This document shows, in pieces, positions 57,968 through 64,000 of a DNA stretch of 64,000 nucleotides; position 1 is the first letter of the stretch; every line of letters begins with the position of its first letter. A program made the translations under genes and the position numbers. The stretch is from Bacillus australimaris (GTDB lineage Bacteria; Bacillota; Bacilli; Bacillales; Bacillaceae): the NCBI RefSeq assembly GCF_001307105.1, contig NZ_LGYN01000001.1:186001-250000 (forward strand), given 5' to 3'. The notes under the pieces were generated by a model. The model saw only the letters and a program-made list of their open reading frames with translations. It made no database searches and was not told the DNA's origin.

Positions 57968-59440
57968 CTAAGAATTTGGCGGAATTTTTGATCTGTTTTG
58001 AGGGTGCACAATGCTTGGCCTTACTTTTGAGCCCGGAACAGACGTCCGAATCAGCACTTGCCACAAAGCTTTCCCATTAAAAGGAAGGAACGGCCACATA
58101 TAAGGCGTCTGCAATGAACGAATGGACGTTAAATAAATGAGTAACAACGTAAACCCAATGATCAGTCCATTCAGCTTAAAGATCGCCACTAGTGCTAGTA
58201 TGATAAGACGTACAATCTTATTGGCTACACTTAATTCATAGCTCGGCGTCGTAAATGTACCGATCGCAGCTAACGAAACGTACAGGATGACCTCTGGCGT
58301 AAATAAACCGACATCAATGGCGATTTGTCCAATTAAAACGGCCGCAATCAGACCCATGGCGGTCGACAATGCGGTTGGCGTATGAATGGCTGCCATCCTT
58401 AAAAATTCTACCCCGAAATCAGCAAGGAATACTTGGAGAATGACAGGGATATGAGAAGGTTTGTTAAATCCAATATAGCTTAAATGGTCAGGCAGGAGAT
58501 TTGGTTCTAGGATAAAAAGAAACCAAATCGGCAAAAGAAATGTAGAACATAAAATACCTAAAAAACGTACCCACCTTAGGAACGTACCAACGGCAGGCGC
58601 CTGACGGTATTCTTCTGCATGCTGAACGTGGTGAAAAATAGTGGTTGGTGTAATGATGACGCTAGGGGATGTATCCGTAATGATGATGACATGCCCTTCT
58701 AATATGTGGTTAGCGGCGACATCTGGGCGCTCGGTGTAACGCACTAGCGGAAAGGGATTATATCCTTGCTTTATAATAAATTCTTCAACCGTTTTATCAG
58801 ACATCGTCAGCCCATCGACTTTGATTCCTGATACTTCTTTTTCTATAATATCCACAAGATCTGGGTCTGCAATATCTTCAATATAGCAAACACAGACATC
58901 CGCTTTCGAACGTTCGCCTACTTTGAGCATTTTGTATCGCAGCTTTTCATCTCGTACTCTTCTTCGAATAAGCGCTGTATTTACAATAATGTTTTCAACA
59001 AATCCGTCTCTTGCTCCCCGGACAACCTTTTCAGTATCCGGTTCCTCCGGCATTCTGCCAGGATAGCTTCTGACGTCAATGATAAATGCGTAGTTTTCAC
59101 CTTCTACAACGACTGCTACAAGCCCAGAAAGCACTTGATCCACCGCTTCATCCAGCGTTTCTACTTTGGAAACCTGCTGATTGACAAGGCGGTTCTCAAC
59201 CACACGGGCAAGGTCATCTGATTCAGGTTCGTTGTCATTGATTTCGATTAGTTCTTTTAATAAGTAGATGATATACTGCGTATCACACAATCCGTTTACA
59301 TAGTAAAGCTGGATTTCCTGATCGTGTATATAAATTTTCCGAACACCAAGGTCGAAGCTGAGACCCATTCCCACATTTTCCTTGAAGTAATCTTCATTTT
59401 TCTTCGGATCTCGGTACACGCTTACCTTGTCTTTCTTCAC
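57968..59440 (-). CDS. spoVAF: Spore membrane protein SpoVAF (GerA family)
   Basis: SpoVAF is homologous to the A subunits of germinant receptors, and with OpsF-like partners affects ion release during germination. GTG 59440, preceded by AAAGGAG, gives 490 residues. A large soluble N-terminal domain (about 1-280) precedes four to five membrane helices. The family motif [13 protein letters not shown] is near 237, and [16 protein letters not shown] is near 300. It overlaps spoVAEA by 47 nt. Confidence 0.94.
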   Translation of the reverse strand: MKKDKVSVYRDPKKNEDYFKENVGMGLSFDLGVRKIYIHDQEIQLYYVNGLCDTQYIIYLLKELIEINDNEPESDDLARVVENRLVNQQVSKVETLDEAVDQVLSGLVAVVVEGENYAFIIDVRSYPGRMPEEPDTEKVVRGARDGFVENIIVNTALIRRRVRDEKLRYKMLKVGERSKADVCVCYIEDIADPDLVDIIEKEVSGIKVDGLTMSDKTVEEFIIKQGYNPFPLVRYTERPDVAANHILEGHVIIITDTSPSVIITPTTIFHHVQHAEEYRQAPAVGTFLRWVRFLGILCSTFLLPIWFLFILEPNLLPDHLSYIGFNKPSHIPVILQVFLADFGVEFLRMAAIHTPTALSTAMGLIAAVLIGQIAIDVGLFTPEVILYVSLAAIGTFTTPSYELSVANKIVRLIILALVAIFKLNGLIIGFTLLLIYLTSIRSLQTPYMWPFLPFNGKALWQVLIRTSVPGSKVRPSIVHPQNRSKIPPNS

Positions 59441-60002
59441 GGAAACCACTCCTTTCTAATATCAATTCAACTGCTTTCATCGTGATTGGAGATCCTTTGC
59501 TCAGATCATCTTTCCGTCCCATTTTGCCAATATCTCCAATCCCGACAACGAACGGAAGATTAAGGGAGTCAAGACAATACACTGTATCCCCGCTCATTTT
59601 ATGGGGCTCCATTTCGGGAAGACCGTGCTTGTCGACACCGTATTCAGTCAGTTCCCCTTCCCTGTCAATGGAGACATGGACTTTTGTCCATTCGGCTTGA
59701 TGCGTCTTGGATGCAACTGCGATCGCTCCAATGACTTCGATTTCAGGGTGGCGTGCCACATGTTTCATCGCCGTCTCCCCTGTTCCTTCACCTGTCAGAC
59801 CAGAATCATCAAACATTACAAAGACTGGATCATATGGCGTTTTTAAAATCATCTGAACAAGTTCAGGTCCTGTCCGTTTGCTTGGATTTCCTTTTGAGCT
59901 GGAAATACATCGTCCGCCGACATTTTTAGCGGCAAGCTCAATGGTTTTGGCAGCATATATATCTCCGTCTGTCACTAAAATGACCTTCCGTCTTTGCCCC
60001 AT
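59394..60002 (-). CDS. spoVAEA: Stage V sporulation protein SpoVAEA
   Basis: A 202-residue soluble protein of the spoVA operon, with the pattern [20 protein letters not shown] at the start and [14 protein letters not shown] near 63. The rest is hydrophilic, with a basic end ([17 protein letters not shown]). It is not essential for dipicolinate uptake but is linked to its release during germination in B. subtilis. The end overlaps spoVAF in another frame. Confidence 0.93.
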   Translation of the reverse strand: MGQRRKVILVTDGDIYAAKTIELAAKNVGGRCISSSKGNPSKRTGPELVQMILKTPYDPVFVMFDDSGLTGEGTGETAMKHVARHPEIEVIGAIAVASKTHQAEWTKVHVSIDREGELTEYGVDKHGLPEMEPHKMSGDTVYCLDSLNLPFVVGIGDIGKMGRKDDLSKGSPITMKAVELILERSGFREERQGKRVPRSEEK

Positions 60003-60008
60003 ATTAGG

Positions 60009-60359
60009 TTATCCTTTCGGTTTAAAGATAAGTGCGATAATAAATGAGAATAAAATCGCAGCTGATATACCAGCAGAGGTTAATTCAAAAATACCGATGC
60101 CGATACCGATGAATCCATGTACATCCGCTTGGTGCATCGCCCCGTGAAGCAAGCTATGACCAAAGCTGACGATTGGTACGGTTGCGCCTGCACCGGCAAA
60201 TTCAATAAATTTATCATAAATACCGAATCCATCTAAAATGGTACCCGCCACAACAAAAGTAGTCATGACATGTGCAGGTGTGAGTTTGAGTACGTCTAGC
60301 AAAAGCTGGCCGATGACGCAAATAAGTCCGCCTGCAACAAAAGCGATAAGATAATCCAT
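60009..60359 (-). CDS. spoVAEB: Dipicolinate channel protein SpoVAEB
   Basis: A 116-residue membrane protein with three to four helices, part of the SpoVA channel in the spore inner membrane. It shares the motif [17 protein letters not shown] (near 46-62) with SpoVAC, which shows common origin. Its ATG overlaps the spoVAD stop by one base. Confidence 0.95.
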   Translation of the reverse strand: MDYLIAFVAGGLICVIGQLLLDVLKLTPAHVMTTFVVAGTILDGFGIYDKFIEFAGAGATVPIVSFGHSLLHGAMHQADVHGFIGIGIGIFELTSAGISAAILFSFIIALIFKPKG

Positions 60360-61375
60360 TAGCTCTCTCCTCCTGCACGCTCAAATACAACACCGTGAGC
60401 AATGGTTGGAATGGTCTCTTTTTGCTGAACCATCATCGGGCTGAGTAATGCCCCGGTTGCTACAACCAAAACTCTTTGCAGATTCCCTGCTTTCATTTCT
60501 TGAAAGATATGACTAAATGTCACAATCGCTGAACAAGCACAGCCGCTGCCCCCAGCGAATACATTTTGATCGGGTGTATAGATAATTAATCCGCAATCAT
60601 CGTGTTTTCGACCAAGCTGAATGCCGTCTTCTTTCAAAAGATCCTTTAAGATCGGTGAACCAATACCAGATAAATCTCCAGTTAAAATGAGATCGTAATC
60701 ATCAACTGTTCTTCCTAAGTCTTTTAAATGCTGCTTGATGGTGTCTGCTGCTGCAGGTGCCATGGCCGATCCCATGTCAAATGGATCTGTAATGCCAAGA
60801 TCCATCACCCTGCCTACCGTTGCGCTCGTAATTTGAATTTGAGAGGGCTCTTGGCTGATAATAACAGCTCCGCTTCCGGTCACTGTACTTGTTGCTGTAT
60901 CGGGCTTTTGTCCGCCGTATTCTGTCGGATTACGAAATTGGCGTTCTGCCGTCGCATTATGGCTGCTCGTCGCCGCAATGGCTTTATTTGCAAAACCGCC
61001 ATCAATGAGCGCTGACGCAATGGCGACCGATTCCATTGAAGTGGAGCATGCCCCGAACAAACAAAGGAATGGGATTTTCAGTTCTCTTGCCACATAGTTT
61101 GCTGTAACGTTCTGATTGAGTAAATCTCCAGCCAATAAAAGGTCAATATCATTTTTTTGTAAATTTGCTTTTGATAAAGCGGTTGATATCGCATCATCCA
61201 TGAGCTTCCTTTCAGCCATTTCCCAGTTCTTTTGATCACAATGCATTTCATCGTATGTTTTATCAATTAAATGTCCGATCGGTCCTTCTTTTTCCTTCGG
61301 TCCTGCAGCGGTGCCTTCTGCATTGACATAAAGCTTGTTCTCAAATACCCAAGACTGTTTACCTGTTAGTTTCAC
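60359..61375 (-). CDS. spoVAD: Dipicolinate-binding protein SpoVAD
   Basis: A 338-residue protein of thiolase-like fold that binds Ca-dipicolinic acid directly and is needed for its uptake into the forespore. Visible family segments are [20 protein letters not shown] near 80-99, [15 protein letters not shown] near 106 (the cysteine is at the place of the thiolase nucleophile), and GGSGCACSA near 275. It lies 12 nt after spoVAC. Confidence 0.95.
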   Translation of the reverse strand: MKLTGKQSWVFENKLYVNAEGTAAGPKEKEGPIGHLIDKTYDEMHCDQKNWEMAERKLMDDAISTALSKANLQKNDIDLLLAGDLLNQNVTANYVARELKIPFLCLFGACSTSMESVAIASALIDGGFANKAIAATSSHNATAERQFRNPTEYGGQKPDTATSTVTGSGAVIISQEPSQIQITSATVGRVMDLGITDPFDMGSAMAPAAADTIKQHLKDLGRTVDDYDLILTGDLSGIGSPILKDLLKEDGIQLGRKHDDCGLIIYTPDQNVFAGGSGCACSAIVTFSHIFQEMKAGNLQRVLVVATGALLSPMMVQQKETIPTIAHGVVFERAGGES

Positions 61376-61387
61376 CTTTCATTCCTC

Positions 61388-61840
61388 CTACGAAAACATC
61401 TTTTCCAAGATGTATCGAATGATCCCTACGACATATGCCGAGACAACACCAAACACAATGACGTTCCCAGCGAGCTTAAACATATTTGTGGCAACACCTA
61501 AAACAAGCCCTTCACTTCTATGCTCAAGGGCAGCACTTGTCATGCTGTTTGCAAAGCCTGTCACCGGTACAGCGGATCCTGCTCCAGCAAACTGGCCAAT
61601 TTTATCGTAAATCCCGATACCAGTTAATATAGAAGAAATTAAAATGAGGGTCGCCACTGTCGGGTTCCCTGCTGTTTTTTCGTTAAAATCAAAAAAGTGG
61701 ATATAGAAATTTTGCAGCCCCTCTCCTATCAGACAGATCAAGCCGCCAACTAAAAACGCCTTGATGCAGTTGAGGACATAAGGAGGTTTAGGCTGATACG
61801 TTTTCACCTTAGATGGATAGTTCTCTTTTAAACTCGACAC
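61388..61840 (-). CDS. spoVAC: Mechanosensitive spore channel protein SpoVAC
   Basis: A 150-residue membrane protein with about four helices. GTG 61840 after GGAGGGAAC gives the B. subtilis length; the frame to 61879 would overlap spoVAB. Motif GIYDKIGQFAGAGSAVPVTG near 79-98 is the SpoVAC/SpoVAEB signature. In B. subtilis SpoVAC acts as a mechanosensitive channel for dipicolinate release. Confidence 0.95.
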   Translation of the reverse strand: MSSLKENYPSKVKTYQPKPPYVLNCIKAFLVGGLICLIGEGLQNFYIHFFDFNEKTAGNPTVATLILISSILTGIGIYDKIGQFAGAGSAVPVTGFANSMTSAALEHRSEGLVLGVATNMFKLAGNVIVFGVVSAYVVGIIRYILEKMFS

Positions 61841-61860
61841 GTGTTGTTCCCTCCAATTTC

Positions 61861-62277
61861 TTAAATATAAATAAGCCAATGAAATAACGAACCAAATACC
61901 TTTCCTAAGACGATGGCCATGAGCAGCAAAACAATTTTCCCGTCCATTCCAATTCTCTTCGTTAATATAGGAAGTACATTTAATACTTCAGTGAGTGCAG
62001 CTGCAAGCATGCCGACGAAGATGCCTGATAAAAGACCAACCGGCAGCACCAGCCATTTGGTTAAATGCAGATGCATTTGACTTAAGGTTGCCCATCCGCC
62101 AACGACCGCCCCGCTAATAACAGCCGCCTCGTACCCTTGTATGAAGCGCTGCGTTTTGGTTAATTGCATTAAGCGAGGAATGATACCAAGCACTGTAAGA
62201 AATGCCACAAATCCTGCTCCGACCGTTAAACCGCCGCCAAGTCCAACGAGTACGACAAAAAGCCATTTACCGATCAT
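61861..62277 (-). CDS. spoVAB: Stage V sporulation protein SpoVAB
   Basis: A 138-residue membrane protein with four helices. The Gly-rich N-terminus [20 protein letters not shown] and a central [14 protein letters not shown] are typical. It overlaps spoVAA by 11 nt. Its separate role in the channel complex is not known to me. Confidence 0.93.
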   Translation of the reverse strand: MIGKWLFVVLVGLGGGLTVGAGFVAFLTVLGIIPRLMQLTKTQRFIQGYEAAVISGAVVGGWATLSQMHLHLTKWLVLPVGLLSGIFVGMLAAALTEVLNVLPILTKRIGMDGKIVLLLMAIVLGKVFGSLFHWLIYI

Positions 62278-62887
62278 GGATATCTTTCAATGTTTCTTTA
62301 TTTTCGTTGAGTGCGACGTAATGATCGAGATCGAGCTGATATTTAAACATTTCCACCTCAAGCGGACTTGGCTCTTCATTTAAACGCTTTTTAAACACAT
62401 GATTGAAAAACAAAATCATGCCAAAACCGAGTCCAAAACTATATGGAATTTGTAATAAATACGGGTGCTCAACCGTTTTCCCAGTGATCATTTCATATAG
62501 GCGGATATGAACAAGCCGCATACTGACATCCTCGTGGAAATTCATAATGGCAAGCGCCGCTCCGACAAATAATAGGAGCCATACAAACACAAATAAAACG
62601 GGAGAAAGCTGGCGTTTACCTGTATCAATTTCAACAATGGCCTCAGAGCCGCCAACGGTTTGAATATCGATATCTGGCCACGTTTTTTTGATCGTTTTGA
62701 CCACATGCATAATATCAAGAACAACGATGTGACGATCCTTTTTACTGACATGATACACCGGCATTTTACTTAGCTTTTGCACAGCAAACTCATCACCAGT
62801 AATTTGGGCGATATCCTCTAAATAAATGAGCTGATCAATACCTGTCTTGATTCGATGGCGCAGCCGAATAAAGATTTGTCCGTCCAT
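62267..62887 (-). CDS. spoVAA: Stage V sporulation protein SpoVAA
   Basis: A 206-residue protein with a soluble N-terminal domain (about 1-95), then two membrane helices (about 98-120 and 145-170) and a helical tail ([17 protein letters not shown]). ATG 62887, preceded by AGGAAG, gives the B. subtilis length; a GTG three codons upstream is rejected. First gene of the seven-gene operon spoVAA-AB-AC-AD-AEB-AEA-AF, complete here. Confidence 0.94.
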   Translation of the reverse strand: MDGQIFIRLRHRIKTGIDQLIYLEDIAQITGDEFAVQKLSKMPVYHVSKKDRHIVVLDIMHVVKTIKKTWPDIDIQTVGGSEAIVEIDTGKRQLSPVLFVFVWLLLFVGAALAIMNFHEDVSMRLVHIRLYEMITGKTVEHPYLLQIPYSFGLGFGMILFFNHVFKKRLNEEPSPLEVEMFKYQLDLDHYVALNENKETLKDIHDR

Positions 62888-62918
62888 CCAAATCACTTCC
62901 TATACGATGGGTTAAAAT

Positions 62919-62948
62919 TAGTATGTGGTGAAAAATGGTTCTCATACT
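62919..62948 (-). promoter_or_regulatory. SigG promoter of the spoVA operon
   Basis: AGTATG, a 17-nt spacer and CATACTA on the minus strand, about 30 nt before spoVAA. The -10 is a perfect SigG match and the -35 partial; forespore expression of spoVA agrees. Confidence 0.65.
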
Positions 62949-62978
62949 GGCAGAACTCGATTTACCGGTAATTACCAC

Positions 62979-63008
62979 ACAAAAAAAGCCAGCCGAATTG
63001 GCTAGCTG
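62979..63008 (-). terminator. Intrinsic terminator at the end of sigF
   Basis: AGCTAGCC-aattc-GGCTGGCT stem with one G-U pair, followed by seven T on the minus strand. The sigF stop TAG lies in the 5' arm. Confidence 0.85.
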
Positions 63009-63769
63009 TCTTTCTGATCCATTTGCATTTGGATTTGTTTTAAAATTTTCTTTTCAAGCCGTGAGACTTGTACCTGTGAAATACCGAGCCGCTCTGCCAC
63101 CTCAGATTGTGTCTGGTCTTTATAATACCTTAAATAGACAATGAGCTTTTCCCGCTCTTCTAATTCCTTGATCGCTTCTTTCAATGCGATTTTATCAAAC
63201 CACCTTTCTTCGGAATGATCGGCAATTTGATCAAGCAATGTAATCGGATCACCATCATTTTCATACACAGTTTCATGAATGGATGATGGTGAGCGGACCG
63301 CTTCTTGGGCGAGGACGACATCCTCTGGTGTAATATCAAGGTATTCGGCAATTTCCTGAACGGTCGGCATTCTTCCATGAGACTTCGATAATTCATCTCT
63401 TGCCCGCCGAATTTTATTTCCGAGTTCCTTTAATGACCGGCTGACTTTGACTGTACCATCATCCCGAATGAATCGCTGAATTTCACCGATGATCATCGGA
63501 ACGGCGTACGTCGAAAACTTCACATCATATGACAAATCAAATTTATCAACAGATTTTAACAGTCCAATACAGCCAATCTGAAACAGATCATCTGGTTCAT
63601 ATCCTCTATTCAAAAAGCGCTGAACGACGGACCAAACAAGACGCATGTTTTTTTCTACGAGGAGGTCTCTTGCTTGCTGATCACCGTCTTGGCTTTTTTT
63701 GATGAGCTCTTTGACTTCATCATTTGACAGCTGGGCTTTTTTTGCTTGCTTTTTTACCTCCACATCCAT
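63002..63769 (-). CDS. sigF: Forespore sigma factor SigF
   Basis: SigF starts compartment-specific transcription in the forespore. The 255-residue protein has region 2 (EPDDLFQIGCIGLLKSVDKF near 57, FSTYAVPMIIGEIQRFIRDD near 85). Region 3 is near 115-180, and region 4 holds SEVAERLGISQVQVSRLEKK near 223-242. It lies 13 nt after spoIIAB, as third gene of the spoIIA operon. Confidence 0.97.
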   Translation of the reverse strand: MDVEVKKQAKKAQLSNDEVKELIKKSQDGDQQARDLLVEKNMRLVWSVVQRFLNRGYEPDDLFQIGCIGLLKSVDKFDLSYDVKFSTYAVPMIIGEIQRFIRDDGTVKVSRSLKELGNKIRRARDELSKSHGRMPTVQEIAEYLDITPEDVVLAQEAVRSPSSIHETVYENDGDPITLLDQIADHSEERWFDKIALKEAIKELEEREKLIVYLRYYKDQTQSEVAERLGISQVQVSRLEKKILKQIQMQMDQKDS

Positions 63770-63782
63770 ATGAGCAGCTCCT

Positions 63783-64000
63783 TTAATTACAAAGCGCTTT
63801 GCTTTTTGATAGATGCTTTGTTAAACGGATGGTCGTGCCCATTTCTGGAGATGAGTCCACCATGACATCATCCATAAAATTCTCCATGATGGTAAAGCCC
63901 ATACCAGAGCGCTCTAAGTCTGGTTTTGTAGTGAAAAGAGGCTGTCTTGCTTCCTCAAGATCTGTAATTCCCATGCCTTCGTCACGGATGGTGAGGTACA
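63783..64000 (-). CDS. spoIIAB: Anti-sigma F factor SpoIIAB, C-terminal part (runs off window)
   Basis: SpoIIAB is a kinase and anti-sigma factor that binds SigF and phosphorylates SpoIIAA. Only about the last 72 residues are present. They start with [11 protein letters not shown], the G1 ATP-binding box of GHKL kinases. [13 protein letters not shown] is the second box, and the tail is [17 protein letters not shown]. The 5' end lies beyond the window. Confidence 0.95.
   Translation of the reverse strand, partial: YLTIRDEGMGITDLEEARQPLFTTKPDLERSGMGFTIMENFMDDVMVDSSPEMGTTIRLTKHLSKSKALCN

Overview
The window is a stretch of low-GC Firmicute chromosome. Gene content and order match the Bacillus subtilis region from aroB through hbs, spoIVA, gudB, serA, the res operon, the rib operon and spoVA to spoIIAB. 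Protein lengths and sequences are close to, but not the same as, my memory of B. subtilis 168. With the local differences below, I infer a relative such as the B. pumilus group. I see no rRNA, tRNA, CRISPR array, insertion sequence or prophage.

Layout. 1-7 kb holds aroB (5' part only), aroC, cheR, ndk, the hepS-menG-hepT menaquinone genes, mtrB, folE and hbs. 7-15 kb holds spoIVA, yphF, yphE, gpsA, der, the ypzH-yphB-yphA membrane cluster, ypzI and fni. 15-21 kb holds an S1-domain protein gene, cmk, ypfB, the PilZ protein gene ypfA, and the germination pair sleB-ypeB. 21-31 kb holds prsW, ypdA, gudB, mecB and the ypbG-F-E-D-recS-ypbB run, with fer divergent. 31-34 kb holds riboswitch-controlled ribU and serA. 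34-43 kb holds an M23/LysM endopeptidase gene, sigX-rsiX and resABCDE. 43-48 kb holds rluB, spmAB-dacB, ypuI, scpAB, a 30-residue YjcZ-type sporulation peptide gene and ypuF. 49-52 kb is a reduced riboflavin operon. 52-55 kb is a small accessory patch (ypuD, a DUF2164 protein gene, a TetR regulator and a divergent MFS exporter). 55-64 kb holds ppiB, ypuA, lysA, the spoVA operon, sigF and the 3' end of spoIIAB.

Most genes are on the minus strand. The plus-strand exceptions are ypzI, fer, serA, the YjcZ-type gene, ypuF, the MFS gene and ypuA. Many starts were moved inward from the longest open frame on Shine-Dalgarno position and family length. Several are TTG or GTG (hepS, spoIVA, fni, spmB, ypuF, spoVAC, spoVAF). 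Alternative-sigma promoters can be read by eye for spoIVA and dacB (SigE), the YjcZ-type gene (SigK), sigX (SigX), ypuA (SigM-type) and spoVA (SigG).

The most unusual locus is the riboflavin operon. The FMN riboswitch is present, but ribD is absent, and the usual bifunctional RibBA is reduced to its DHBP-synthase half. Both enzyme activities of the GTP-derived branch are therefore missing, while RibB, RibE, RibH and RibT remain. The neighbouring interval, where B. subtilis carries sipS and others as I recall, is replaced by the TetR/MFS patch. I found no clearly new multi-gene defence or mobile system.
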